Below, in pieces: positions 1-8,960 of a DNA stretch of 64,000 bases. Source of the stretch: Metabacillus bambusae (GTDB lineage Bacteria > Bacillota > Bacilli > Bacillales > Bacillaceae). A program made the position numbers and the translations under genes. The notes beneath the pieces were generated by a model. That model made no database searches. It worked only from the letters and a program-made list of their open reading frames with translations, and had not been told where the DNA came from. The stretch covers positions 496,001 to 560,000 of the forward strand of contig NZ_JAGDEL010000001.1 in assembly GCF_017497975.1 (NCBI RefSeq). Reading direction: 5' to 3'. Position 1 is the first letter of the stretch. Every line of letters begins with the position of its first letter.

Positions 1-696
1 TCCTATGCTATTTTCATCAAGTTGACTAACAATAGAAGGGTATGCGTCCATTTTCTTTGAAAAAGTACGAACAGAAGCAATCACTTCATAACCATCATTC
101 ATATATAGTCGAACTAGCCAAGGATCGGTTTTCCCAGGAGTATGGTGGATCTCAGAGATCGAATTAAAAACGCCTGGTGATAGTTTTTTTAATTCACTAA
201 TCATAACCTGTATATCTTCATCGCGCTTCCAATCAATTAACACTGGAGCATCTGCAGGAGCTGTCTCCTTTTTATCCTTTAATACTTGTCCATTTTCAAG
301 AATAGGTAAATAAGAACCATCCTTTTCAAGATAAGCAATACTATCATGTTCTTCAATAATTAAAACAATATCGTTAGGTAATTTTTTTTCTACCTTGACA
401 TCTTTTATTTGTAAAAGACTCTCAACAGCATTTGTGACTTGATCTGTATTGATACTCCAAAAACCAGATGAGGTGGTTATTCCACTCAATTCAATGATCT
501 TTTCCGAATCAACCGTTTCATTTCCTATAACAGATATACTCGCAACCTTACTTAAGGGAGATTGAAAGTAGATTACAAGCAAAATCAAGAGAAAAAACAC
601 GGATAAAAATGAAATTAGTCTGCGGTTTGTTTTCTGTTTTCGTTGCTGTTGTAACTTTGGTATGCGGTCCTCTAACGAAACAACTTTTTTTTCCAA
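1..696 (-). CDS. divIB: Cell division protein DivIB/FtsQ, 3' end cut by the window edge
   Basis: DivIB is a bitopic membrane protein of the divisome that forms a complex with FtsL and DivIC and regulates septal peptidoglycan synthesis. The visible 232 residues show a basic cytoplasmic tail ending in NRR, one membrane segment at about residues 27-44 (LISFLSVFFLLILLVIYF), then a POTRA region beginning near residue 51 (ASISVIGNETVD) and part of the beta domain (MNDGYEVIASVRTFSKKM). I chose the TTG start at 694-696 because GGGGTG lies about 8 bases upstream and because the reading frame matches the family N-terminus EERIPK-like stretch (LEDRIPK). The C-terminus continues beyond base 1. It is separated from murB by a 300-base gap with a strong hairpin, so it may have its own promoter. 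Confidence 0.93.
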   Translation of the reverse strand, partial: MEKKVVSLEDRIPKLQQQRKQKTNRRLISFLSVFFLLILLVIYFQSPLSKVASISVIGNETVDSEKIIELSGITTSSGFWSINTDQVTNAVESLLQIKDVKVEKKLPNDIVLIIEEHDSIAYLEKDGSYLPILENGQVLKDKKETAPADAPVLIDWKRDEDIQVMISELKKLSPGVFNSISEIHHTPGKTDPWLVRLYMNDGYEVIASVRTFSKKMDAYPSIVSQLDENSIG

Positions 697-1002
697 TCAT
701 TTTCACCCCATCCTAGCAGACACTCTAGGCAATCTTTGATTCATTATTTTGACATTGTCTTTCATAGCACTCGTTTTGATTGCGGAAAAAAACAACTTAC
801 ACATGGTTATTTTTTTTCGAAAACATACGAAAAGTCGCTATTTATTTTAAACGATAAAACAAACGGCATGTAAAATGCCGTTTGTTTTATCTAAAAAATC
901 ATTTTTAACAAACAAAATATATCATTTTAAACGTAACTCATTGACCAATGGATCTCTATGGTTATTATAACACAGGAAATGAAATTATTGGGAGGTTTGT
1001 GT
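697..1002. other. Intergenic region between divIB and murB
   Basis: About 300 bases without a gene. It holds a perfect 17-bp hairpin (separate entry) and a 9-bp palindrome GACAATGTC near 750. I see no convincing sigma-A promoter for divIB, although the gap is large enough for one. Confidence 0.6.
853..891 (-). terminator. Perfect 17-bp hairpin after murB
   Basis: Bases 853-869 pair perfectly with 875-891 around a 5-base loop. On the minus strand the 3' arm ends TTTGTTTTATC, so it resembles a rho-independent terminator for the murG-murB transcript, although the U-run is interrupted. It is symmetrical enough to work in either direction. Confidence 0.7.
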
Positions 1003-1911
1003 CTAATTAAGACCTATTATTTCAACTTCTGTTTCCATCGATACATCATATTTTTCATAGATGGTTTTTTTGACGAAATCAATAAGATCTAACACATCTT
1101 GTGCTGTTGCTCCACCTGCATTTACGATAAAGTTTCCGTGCATTTCTGAGATTTTCGCACCACCGATTTGATAACCTTTCAAACCAGCGTCCTCCACTAA
1201 TTGACCTGCATATTTCGGTAGGGGATTTCGAAAAATACTCCCTGCACACGGATAATTCCAAGGCTGAGTATCTCTTCTGTAATCTTTATTTTTTTGCATA
1301 ACAGCGACAATATCTTCTTTTTCCCCTTTTTGCAATTTTAAAACCGCACCGATGCATATTCCGGGTCTTTCCTCTTGTAGAATAGAAGTCCTGTAGGAAA
1401 ACTTCATTTCTTCATTTGTTAACCATTCCAAAGTACCATCTTCAAACAAAATATGTGCTTTAACAAGAATTTTTGAAATATCAGCTCCGTGTGCTCCAGC
1501 ATTCATGTACACAGCACCACCAATTGATCCTGGTATTCCACTAGAAAATTCTAAACCTGATAAACCTTTTTTACTAATAATTGTTGCAAGTTTTATGATG
1601 GAATATCCACCGCCAACAGTAAGGGTTTCTCCATTTAATTCAAAATCATCCATTCCTAAACCAAGCTTAATAACCACACCCTCAATTCCCTGGTCTGCAA
1701 CGAGAAGATTTGAACCTCTGCCAATTGCTCTCCACTTTGCATTATGTTTTTTAATGATGCGGAAAGCTTTAGTTAGGTCTTCACTGTTGCTAGGTTCAAT
1801 AAAAATTTCTGCCGGGCCACCAATTTTCATAGTTGTATGCTTTGCTAACGGTTCATTCTCAAGGACTTTTCCGATATTCGCTTCAATTAAATCTTTATAT
1901 AGAGTAGACAT
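1003..1911 (-). CDS. murB: UDP-N-acetylenolpyruvoylglucosamine reductase (MurB)
   Basis: MurB is a cytoplasmic FAD enzyme that uses NADPH to reduce UDP-GlcNAc-enolpyruvate to UDP-MurNAc, the second committed step of peptidoglycan precursor synthesis. The 302-residue protein has the FAD-binding motifs IGRGSNLLV (63-71) and [18 protein letters not shown] (125-142), the catalytic serine in CAGSIFRNP (Ser225) and the C-terminal glutamate in METEVEI (Glu295). The length is normal for the short type II MurB of Bacillus. It lies 19 bases downstream of murG and is probably cotranscribed with it; a hairpin follows the gene. Confidence 0.97.
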   Translation of the reverse strand: MSTLYKDLIEANIGKVLENEPLAKHTTMKIGGPAEIFIEPSNSEDLTKAFRIIKKHNAKWRAIGRGSNLLVADQGIEGVVIKLGLGMDDFELNGETLTVGGGYSIIKLATIISKKGLSGLEFSSGIPGSIGGAVYMNAGAHGADISKILVKAHILFEDGTLEWLTNEEMKFSYRTSILQEERPGICIGAVLKLQKGEKEDIVAVMQKNKDYRRDTQPWNYPCAGSIFRNPLPKYAGQLVEDAGLKGYQIGGAKISEMHGNFIVNAGGATAQDVLDLIDFVKKTIYEKYDVSMETEVEIIGLN

Positions 1912-1930
1912 AACGACCTCCTAAATCCGT

Positions 1931-3025
1931 TTATTTCTTTGAAATTTCCTTCATTACTTGATAAACTCGCGAAGCAGCATCTGGAATTCCCAATTCTTTC
2001 GATGCTCTTTTCATTTCAGTTAATTTCATATCGTTTAGTAAAATTTCTTCAATTTTTGATAGTAATAAGCTTCCATTTAACTCTTGTTCTCGAAGCATAA
2101 TTGCTGCATCATTATCACTTAAAGAGCTAGCATTTTTTTCTTGATGGTTAGCTGTTACATATGGACTAGGAATTAATATACTCGGTAATCCTAATGCTGT
2201 TATTTCTGCTAATGATGTCGCGCCCGCTCTAGAGACAATTAAATCAACAGCTGATAAAACCTCTGGCATGTTGTGGATAAACGGTTTAATGATGACATTT
2301 GAAGAATCCTTTAATGACCTCATTTCCTCCATTACTTTATCATAATGGACCTCCCCAGTGACATAAACGACCTGATATGGCTTATTTGTAAGTGCCGGTA
2401 TCATTTGTAATACAGCTTCATTAATTGCTTTTGCCCCACGGCTTCCGCCAAAAATTAACACTGTTTTAAGATTGTCTTTTAGACCTAATGAACGTCTCCC
2501 TTTTTCTGGGTCTTGACCTAAAACTTCTGAAGCTCGTGGATTACCTGTTAATACTACTTTATGCTCTGGAAAATACTTTTTTGCATCTTCAAAACAGATT
2601 GCAATTTTATTGACATAACGAGCTAAAAATTTATTTGTTATACCTGGTAGGCTATTTTGTTCATGAATAACTGTCGGAATGTTAAGTTTAGATGCTGCAT
2701 ATACAACAGGACCGCATACATAACCTCCAGTCCCAATGACAACATCTGGCTTGAAATCCTTTAAATATTTTTTACTAACTGAGACACCCTTTAAAAACCG
2801 CGTTACTGTTTTTACATTTTCAAATGAAAGCTTACGTTTAAAGCCCGTAATTTCAATTGCTTTAAAGTCAATTTCTGCCCGCTCTACAATGCCTTTTTCT
2901 AACCCATTTTCAGTTCCTATATATAAAAATTCAACATGAGAATTATGTTTCTTTATTTCATTTATTAATGCAAGCGCAGGATAAATATGCCCGCCTGTTC
3001 CTCCACCACTAACAACTACTTTCAT
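1931..3025 (-). CDS. murG: Lipid II synthase MurG (GlcNAc transferase)
   Basis: MurG transfers GlcNAc from UDP-GlcNAc to undecaprenyl-pyrophosphoryl-MurNAc-pentapeptide (lipid I) on the inner face of the membrane, making lipid II. The 364-residue GT-B protein begins [20 protein letters not shown], which contains the first G-loop (GGTGGH at 8-13); GTGGYVCGP near 98-106 and the C-domain signature [23 protein letters not shown] with the UDP-GlcNAc-binding glutamate are also present. An ATG start follows GGGGGAG. In B. subtilis murG also follows spoVE, but here 227 bases separate the two genes. Confidence 0.97.
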   Translation of the reverse strand: MKVVVSGGGTGGHIYPALALINEIKKHNSHVEFLYIGTENGLEKGIVERAEIDFKAIEITGFKRKLSFENVKTVTRFLKGVSVSKKYLKDFKPDVVIGTGGYVCGPVVYAASKLNIPTVIHEQNSLPGITNKFLARYVNKIAICFEDAKKYFPEHKVVLTGNPRASEVLGQDPEKGRRSLGLKDNLKTVLIFGGSRGAKAINEAVLQMIPALTNKPYQVVYVTGEVHYDKVMEEMRSLKDSSNVIIKPFIHNMPEVLSAVDLIVSRAGATSLAEITALGLPSILIPSPYVTANHQEKNASSLSDNDAAIMLREQELNGSLLLSKIEEILLNDMKLTEMKRASKELGIPDAASRVYQVMKEISKK

Positions 3026-3106
3026 GATAACTCCCCCAATTTAATGGAATTTTTTTAGTATGAACAACGCTTGACGCCAATGCTTTTCATATGTAAACGT
3101 GATTAA

Positions 3107-3177
3107 GGCTGACTATGAAGGTATTAACTAAAGGCATAGATATTAGCCTAAAGTCTGTCTCTTCGCTATCGTCAGCC
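3107..3177. repeat. Inverted repeat in the spoVE-murG gap
   Basis: GGCTGAC (3107-3113) and GTCAGCC (3171-3177) are exact inverted copies with AT-rich flanks that partly extend the pairing. A smaller GGC/GCC pair lies inside. There is no U-run next to it. It could be a decayed repeat or a processing structure in the spoVE-murG transcript; I cannot tell which. Confidence 0.4.
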
Positions 3178-3252
3178 TGATTATGTCATTATTAAGTGAA
3201 CTCATCCATGAATGTTTCTTGGATAAATGATAAACCCTAGGTGATTCTGAAT

Positions 3253-4353
3253 TTAAAATTTTGAATACCTACTTACATTTAATAATACTCCAATCGCCAT
3301 TAACATTAAGGTAAGCGATGATCCCCCATAGCTTAGGAACGGCAACGTAATCCCAGTAACTGGCATTAGCCCTGTTACAACCCCCACATTGATCATAACT
3401 TGAATTGCGACCATTGTGATAATTCCGATTGCTAAAAAGCTTCCATATAAGTCAGGAGCACCAAGCGCAATTCTTACTCCCCGCCAAAGGAGCAAGCCAA
3501 AAAGTAACAGTACGAGAGACCCTCCGATAAACCCTAGTTCTTCAGCTAAGATCGCAAAGATAAAATCAGTTTGTGGTTCTGGCAGGTAGAAAAACTTCTG
3601 TCTACTTTGCCCAAGACCTAAACCAAATAATCCACCAGGTCCTATTGCATACAAAGACTGGATGATTTGAAAACCACTACCTAGTGGATCTTCCCAAGGA
3701 TCTAAAAATGAGGTAATCCGTTTAATCCGATATGGAGCAGATAATACTAGTGCAACAAATCCTGCTACACCTAATAGTCCGAGCCAGACAAAATGAATGA
3801 CTCTTGCCCCTGATACGAAAATCATAACGATACAGGTTCCAACCATAACTGTTCCTGTACCTAAATCAGGTTGCAACATAATGATACCAAACGCAGTAAA
3901 AACAAGTCCTAAGGAAGGCACTAGCCCTTTTTTAAAGGAAGTGATTTTCTTTTGGTTTTCCGACAAAAATTTTGCTAAAAAAGCGATCATCGCCAGTTTC
4001 ATAAACTCAGAAGGTTGGATCGAAAATGCACCGACACCAATCCAGCTTCTTGATCCATTTCGCTCCATGCCAATTCCTGGGATCAGTACGGCAATTAAGA
4101 GAAAAAAGCAAATAATGATTAACATTTTCGCCCACGATCTCCACGTCCAATAATCAACATTCATTAAGAAGAACATTGCGATGACACCAACCCCGGCAAA
4201 TAAAAGCTGACGCTTAGCAAAAAAGAAAGAATCATCGAATTTATACGTCGCCCATACCGCACTAGCACTGTATACCATAATGAGACCGATTGTTAAAAGA
4301 AGCAACGTAAGGATAACTAATATAAAGTCTGGTGTAGACCTTTTTGCTGTCAA
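3253..4353 (-). CDS. spoVE: SEDS-family lipid II polymerase for spore cortex, SpoVE
   Basis: SpoVE is a SEDS (RodA/FtsW) glycosyltransferase that polymerises lipid II, working with the class B penicillin-binding protein SpoVD to make cortex peptidoglycan. The 366-residue protein has about ten hydrophobic segments, begins with the typical TIGLIMVYSASA stretch, and contains IQPSEFMKLA, PDLGTGTV and the C-terminal LPFLSYGGSS signature. The start is TTG, with AGGGGTG seven bases upstream. I call it SpoVE rather than FtsW because it sits between murD and murG as in B. subtilis and because a second, longer SEDS gene at 50.7-51.9 kb lies next to pyc, where ftsW is found. In B. subtilis this gene is expressed from a sigma-E promoter; I could not assign one here with confidence. 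Confidence 0.9.
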   Translation of the reverse strand: MTAKRSTPDFILVILTLLLLTIGLIMVYSASAVWATYKFDDSFFFAKRQLLFAGVGVIAMFFLMNVDYWTWRSWAKMLIIICFFLLIAVLIPGIGMERNGSRSWIGVGAFSIQPSEFMKLAMIAFLAKFLSENQKKITSFKKGLVPSLGLVFTAFGIIMLQPDLGTGTVMVGTCIVMIFVSGARVIHFVWLGLLGVAGFVALVLSAPYRIKRITSFLDPWEDPLGSGFQIIQSLYAIGPGGLFGLGLGQSRQKFFYLPEPQTDFIFAILAEELGFIGGSLVLLLFGLLLWRGVRIALGAPDLYGSFLAIGIITMVAIQVMINVGVVTGLMPVTGITLPFLSYGGSSLTLMLMAIGVLLNVSRYSKF

Positions 4354-4402
4354 CGCCGAACACCCCTGTACCTTTTATTTAAGGGCTGTAAGAAAAGCAC
4401 AA

Positions 4403-4498
4403 GACGCCCGTAGTCAGCGAATCTTAAGACGAGCCGTCTAGGAAGGTTGTCTTTAACCTTTTTGACGGATTGCCTAATAAACTCACGCTGATTGCGTC
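4403..4498. repeat. Nested palindrome in the murD-spoVE gap
   Basis: Four arms pair in order: GACGC (4403-4407) with GCGTC (4494-4498), TCAGCG with CGCTGA, CCGTC with GACGG, and AGGTT with AACCT in the centre. The whole 96-base unit can fold into one long interrupted hairpin. There is no terminal U-run, so it does not look like a simple terminator. Confidence 0.55.
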
Positions 4499-4580
4499 TG
4501 AAGCTTGACACCAAAACTAAGTACAAAACTTCTAAAAACTAGACCGAAAATTCATTGTCTAGAAAAGATTGTACAAGCCC

Positions 4581-5936
4581 TTACTTAAGCTTATGCACGG
4601 CATTAATAAAAATGTCTCCTCTTTCCTCAAAAGTTTTGTACTGGTCCCAGCTTGCACATGCTGGAGATAAAAGAATGACATCTTCTTCTTCGGAAATTTC
4701 AAACGCCGCAGATACTGCTTGTTCCACATTATCGACACGTTTGATGACTTCTATTCCACTTTCATTTGCTATTCTTTCTAACTTTGGTGCAGTTTCCCCA
4801 AAGAGAACCATTGCTTTCACGTTATCCAAGTAAGGCTTCAGTTCATCAAATTCATTTCCGCGGTCAAGACCACCTGCTAGTAAAATAGTCGGCATAGAAA
4901 ACGCCTGAAGTGCTTTACTAGTAGCTAGAATATTTGTTGCCTTTGAATCATTATAAAAACGGCGGTTATCAATTGTATCAACAAATTGAAGTCTGTGTTT
5001 TACACCTGTAAAGGATGTAAGAACCTTTTTAATTGATTCATTTGAAACACCTTTTAATTTGACGGCTGAAACAGCAGCTAATATATTTTCTAGATTATGA
5101 ACACCTGGTAAAACGATATCTTTTAATAAAATTACGCGTTCATTTTTATACCAAATACTTTTATCCTTGATATATGTACCACTCTCGAGTTCTCTCGTTG
5201 CCGAGAAAAATAGTTTCTCTGCATGGGATTTTTCTGAACGCTCACAAACTTCCTGATCATCTAAATTTATTATTGATACATCAGAACCAGATTGATTCTG
5301 ATAAATTTTTCCCTTTGCAAAAACGTATTCATCTTTTGTTCCATGATAATCTAAATGCGCATCAAAAATATTTAAAATAATGGCAATAGCAGGTTTAAAT
5401 TCAATTGTTCCTAATAGTTGAAAGGATGACAATTCCATCACAATAACATTGTCGCTTGTAGCATTCTGTGCAACTTCACATGCAACTATCCCAATATTCC
5501 CTGCAATTAAAGGTTGTTTTTGATCTTCTTTAAGCATTTCATAAATTAATGTTGTTGTTGTTGTTTTACCGTTTGAACCAGTAATAGCAATAATATCTGC
5601 TTCTGATATTTTATATGCTAACTCCACCTCTGTAATAATTGGGAGATTTTGTTCAACAGCAAGAGCTACCAAAGGGTTTGAATATGGTATTCCAGGATTT
5701 TTCACGACTAAATCAATCGCCTTATCCTTTATTAATGAAAGTGGATGATCTCCACAAACAACTTGAACCCCAAGATCTCTTAACTCTTGAACCGCTGGAT
5801 CTGTATCAGTTGCTCTCAAATCGTTTACTGTTACATTTGCACCAAGCTGATGTAATAATTTAGCGGACGCTAAGCCGCTTTTTGCTAACCCTATAACTAA
5901 TACCTCTTTATGTAAATAATCACTAATCTTTTTCAC
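4581..5936 (-). CDS. murD: UDP-N-acetylmuramoylalanine--D-glutamate ligase (MurD)
   Basis: MurD is the cytoplasmic ATP-dependent ligase that adds D-glutamate to UDP-MurNAc-L-Ala. The 451-residue protein shows the N-terminal UDP-binding Rossmann region ([17 protein letters not shown], 12-28), the ATP loop [11 protein letters not shown] (118-128), and the Mur ligase C-domain with NDSKATN and [12 protein letters not shown] near its end. The start codon immediately follows the mraY stop in transcription order in reverse: mraY ends at 5937 and murD begins at 5936, so the genes abut without spacing and are probably translationally coupled. Length matches B. subtilis MurD. Confidence 0.97.
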   Translation of the reverse strand: MKKISDYLHKEVLVIGLAKSGLASAKLLHQLGANVTVNDLRATDTDPAVQELRDLGVQVVCGDHPLSLIKDKAIDLVVKNPGIPYSNPLVALAVEQNLPIITEVELAYKISEADIIAITGSNGKTTTTTLIYEMLKEDQKQPLIAGNIGIVACEVAQNATSDNVIVMELSSFQLLGTIEFKPAIAIILNIFDAHLDYHGTKDEYVFAKGKIYQNQSGSDVSIINLDDQEVCERSEKSHAEKLFFSATRELESGTYIKDKSIWYKNERVILLKDIVLPGVHNLENILAAVSAVKLKGVSNESIKKVLTSFTGVKHRLQFVDTIDNRRFYNDSKATNILATSKALQAFSMPTILLAGGLDRGNEFDELKPYLDNVKAMVLFGETAPKLERIANESGIEVIKRVDNVEQAVSAAFEISEEEDVILLSPACASWDQYKTFEERGDIFINAVHKLK

Positions 5937-6911
5937 TTACAACCACACCTCGATATAGATTCCAAGCACTGCGAAGACAAGCCCAATTGTCCAGAACGTA
6001 ACAACTACTCGCCATTCTGACCATCCAACTAATTCGTAGTGATGATGCAGTGGGCTCATTTTGAATACTCTTTTACCTGTTGTTTTAAATGATATAACCT
6101 GAATGATAACCGATAATGTCTCAATGACGAACACACCACCAATTAAAACAAGCAATATTTCTAACTTTGTTAAAATTGCAATCGTTACGATAGCACCACC
6201 TAGAGCAAGTGAACCAGTATCCCCCATAAATACCTTAGCAGGATGTGCATTGAATACTAAAAATCCAAGCACTGCACCAACTACCGCAACTGAAAAAATC
6301 GCAACATCATATTGAGATTGATTCCATGCTAATACGGCAAATGCCCCAAACGCTACTGCAGAAGTTCCAGATAATAAACCATCTAATCCATCCGTTAGGT
6401 TAACTGCATTTGATCCACCTACTAGCATAAAGATGACAAGTACAACATAGCCCCAGCCTAAATCAAACGAAAGTGAGGTACCAGGTACACCAATCTCTGT
6501 TGAAAATCCATATTGTGTAAAGATAATATAGAAGATGACTGCAATAATCACCTGGCCTAGTAATTTTTGTCTTGAGGTTAATCCTAGGTTTCTTTTCATG
6601 ACAACCTTAATAAAATCATCTAAAAATCCTAGTAATCCGTAACCAACTGTTACAAACAGTAATAAATACATCTCAACACTTAGTTGTGAATATTTCCCTG
6701 TCATCACAATTGTTGTAATGATGATCGAAAATATGATCAGCACTCCACCCATAGTAGGAGTTCCTGATTTCTTTTGATGTGATTTAGGTCCTTCTTCTCT
6801 AATGCTCTGTCCGAACTTTAATCTCCTAAGAAAAGGAATAATGATGGGAGATAGTAGTACACTTATTAAGAATCCCATTACGAGTGTAATTAATATAACC
6901 TGCTCTAGCAT
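5937..6911 (-). CDS. mraY: Phospho-N-acetylmuramoyl-pentapeptide transferase (MraY)
   Basis: MraY moves phospho-MurNAc-pentapeptide from UDP onto undecaprenyl phosphate to form lipid I at the membrane. The 324-residue protein has about ten membrane segments and the family signatures [10 protein letters not shown] (near 48), the aspartate pair [10 protein letters not shown] (near 95), [12 protein letters not shown] (near 170) and the histidine cluster [10 protein letters not shown] (near 287), which contributes to the active site. An ATG start follows a GGGGG-rich site. It lies downstream of murE after a 253-base gap in which I see no obvious element, and runs directly into murD. Confidence 0.97.
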   Translation of the reverse strand: MLEQVILITLVMGFLISVLLSPIIIPFLRRLKFGQSIREEGPKSHQKKSGTPTMGGVLIIFSIIITTIVMTGKYSQLSVEMYLLLFVTVGYGLLGFLDDFIKVVMKRNLGLTSRQKLLGQVIIAVIFYIIFTQYGFSTEIGVPGTSLSFDLGWGYVVLVIFMLVGGSNAVNLTDGLDGLLSGTSAVAFGAFAVLAWNQSQYDVAIFSVAVVGAVLGFLVFNAHPAKVFMGDTGSLALGGAIVTIAILTKLEILLVLIGGVFVIETLSVIIQVISFKTTGKRVFKMSPLHHHYELVGWSEWRVVVTFWTIGLVFAVLGIYIEVWL

Positions 6912-7164
6912 GTAAGCTCCCCCCCATCTTTATTCGTTTTTCCCAAAATCACGTATAGGTAATTTACGAGAATATCATATGAGCTATTTTCTTTTATATG
7001 TTTATCAAATCTAAAATCATTCATTTTATCAACTTCTCTTTCTATCCTTTGTTACCTATTCTATGAAGGAAATGGGGCCTGAACTACTTCATTTTATTCA
7101 TACTGTCATTCCATTTCATAAATAGATTAGTTTTCTTGAGTATAAAGCACCAGGTATAGTTTTT

Positions 7165-8634
7165 TTAGTAATATCGATTATTGATCGCCTTTAATGCAAT
7201 TTCTTTATCATCAAAATCGAATGTTTCATTACCAATAATTTGGTATGTTTCATGACCTTTCCCTGCAATTAAGATGACATCGCCCTTTTTAGCATGCTCA
7301 ATTGCAAAGTGAATTGCCTTTTCACGATTAGAAATCAAATGATAATGTTCTCCACTAACGCCAGCTTCCATATCTTGAAGAATCATGGATGGATCTTCAC
7401 TCCTCGGATTATCAGATGTGAAGATTGGCTCATCACTATATTCTGTAGCAATTTTCGCCATAAGCGGTCTTTTCGTCTTATCTCTATCCCCACCACAGCC
7501 AACAACACAAAAGATCTTACCTTCTGCAAATTGCTTTATCGTTTGTAAAACATTTTCTAAACTATCTGGAGTATGTGCGTAGTCAACGATAACTGTAAAA
7601 TCTTGACCTCCATCAACGAGTTCAAAACGCCCTCTAACACCCTCCATTGCTTCAATCGCTTGGATAATTGTATCTATGTCAATTGATGAAGCTAAACAAG
7701 CTGACACTGATGCTAGAACGTTATAAATACTAAATTTCCCAACCATATTGATTGTTACTTTTTTTGTACCTACTGGTGTAACCAAGTCAAATTCTGTACC
7801 TTTTGACGTCATATTAATTTTTTTTGCCATCACATCAGCACAGGTTTCAATTCCATACGTTAAAATTTTTGCAGCAGTCATTTTTATAAATTCTTCTGAT
7901 GCCTCTTCATCGGCATTTAAGACGGCAATCTTTACATCTTCATGATCAAAACGATTACCTAATTGAGCAAAGAGAAGGCCTTTAGCATACTTATAAGATT
8001 CCATCGTCTTATGATAATCTAGATGGTCCTGGGTTAAATTTGTAAAGACTGCAACATTGAAATCACATCCGTGAATTCTTCCTATATGAAGTGCATGAGA
8101 GGAAACCTCCATTATCGCATGTGTTACCTCTTTCTCTCTCATATCATGGAACGTTTTTTGAAGTGTCAAGCTTTCTGGAGTCGTGTTTTTTACATGTTTT
8201 AACTCATCTGCTATTTTTATGTACATGGTCCCAATTAACCCTGTTTTTTTATTTGCTACATTAAGTATTTTTTCAATAATATGTGTCGTTGTCGTCTTTC
8301 CATTCGTACCAGTAACACCAATAAGATGCATATTATGTGTAGGCTGACCATAATAAATATCCGCCAGCACAGCCATTGCTCTTTTTGAATCTTTCACTAA
8401 AACTACTGGAATTTGTAAATCATCTAATGGTCTTTCAGCAAGAATCGCCACCGCTCCACTTTCTTGAGCTTTTCTAGCATAGTCATGACCATCAACTGTA
8501 TAACCGTTAATACAAATAAATAAGCTTCCCTTCTTAATTTCCCTAGAGTCCATCTCAATTGATGTGATCATCGGGTTTTCTTTTGTATCAATTTCATGTT
8601 CGTGTAAATATGTAAGCAATTCGTTTAATTTCAT
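7165..8634 (-). CDS. murE: UDP-MurNAc-tripeptide synthetase MurE, meso-DAP type
   Basis: MurE is the cytoplasmic ATP-dependent ligase that adds the third residue of the stem peptide to UDP-MurNAc-L-Ala-D-Glu. The P-loop [12 protein letters not shown] lies at about 107-117. The DNPR motif at 408-411 in [12 protein letters not shown] is the recognition motif for meso-diaminopimelate, so the organism should have A1-gamma, DAP-containing murein. I chose the ATG at 8632-8634 because GTAGGA lies seven bases upstream and because the protein then begins [10 protein letters not shown] as in relatives; an in-frame GTG at 8655 would bury this ribosome binding site. The protein is 489 residues long. It follows spoVD after a 300-base gap containing the spoVD terminator. 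Confidence 0.96.
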   Translation of the reverse strand: MKLNELLTYLHEHEIDTKENPMITSIEMDSREIKKGSLFICINGYTVDGHDYARKAQESGAVAILAERPLDDLQIPVVLVKDSKRAMAVLADIYYGQPTHNMHLIGVTGTNGKTTTTHIIEKILNVANKKTGLIGTMYIKIADELKHVKNTTPESLTLQKTFHDMREKEVTHAIMEVSSHALHIGRIHGCDFNVAVFTNLTQDHLDYHKTMESYKYAKGLLFAQLGNRFDHEDVKIAVLNADEEASEEFIKMTAAKILTYGIETCADVMAKKINMTSKGTEFDLVTPVGTKKVTINMVGKFSIYNVLASVSACLASSIDIDTIIQAIEAMEGVRGRFELVDGGQDFTVIVDYAHTPDSLENVLQTIKQFAEGKIFCVVGCGGDRDKTKRPLMAKIATEYSDEPIFTSDNPRSEDPSMILQDMEAGVSGEHYHLISNREKAIHFAIEHAKKGDVILIAGKGHETYQIIGNETFDFDDKEIALKAINNRYY

Positions 8635-8960
8635 TATTGTTCCTACTTTCACCACAAGGTCTATGCACGTTTAATTGAATGTAGAAAAGAACCATTAACT
8701 TAGGTTACCCTTCATTCAACTTTATAAAGGAAACGGGCTATTTACCAAAGCTTTTTGATTGATTGAAGCATATATAGAATGTTCTCCGTACTTATTTTAT
8801 CTTACTTATAAAAAAAGAGCCATCCTTCGTTTCATTTTCTTTTGAAAAAACGAGTCTATATTTAAAAGTTTTATTATTTAGAATATTAATGCTTGAAAAA
8901 TGAAAAACATAAAGAAAGCGTGACATCTCGTATCAAGCGAATGTCATGCTTTCTTGCCAA
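8635..8960. other. Intergenic region between spoVD and murE
   Basis: About 325 AT-rich bases with the spoVD terminator at its right end (8912-8955) and nothing else that I can identify. Because that terminator separates spoVD from murE, a promoter for the murE-mraY-murD group is expected here, but no clear -35/-10 pair stands out. Confidence 0.5.
8912..8955 (-). terminator. Terminator hairpin after spoVD
   Basis: AAGAAAGCGTGACAT at 8912-8926 pairs with ATGTCATGCTTTCTT at 8941-8955, a 15-bp stem with one G-U pair and a 14-base loop. The minus-strand tail is T-rich but interrupted. Confidence 0.75.

Noticed and set aside
1505-1924. 139-codon plus-strand frame opposite murB
   Set aside because: Mirror of a strongly coding gene; the protein is low in helix-forming pattern and has no homologue that I recognise.
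7294-7945. Several plus-strand frames opposite murE
   Set aside because: Shadows of murE codon use; no ribosome binding sites.
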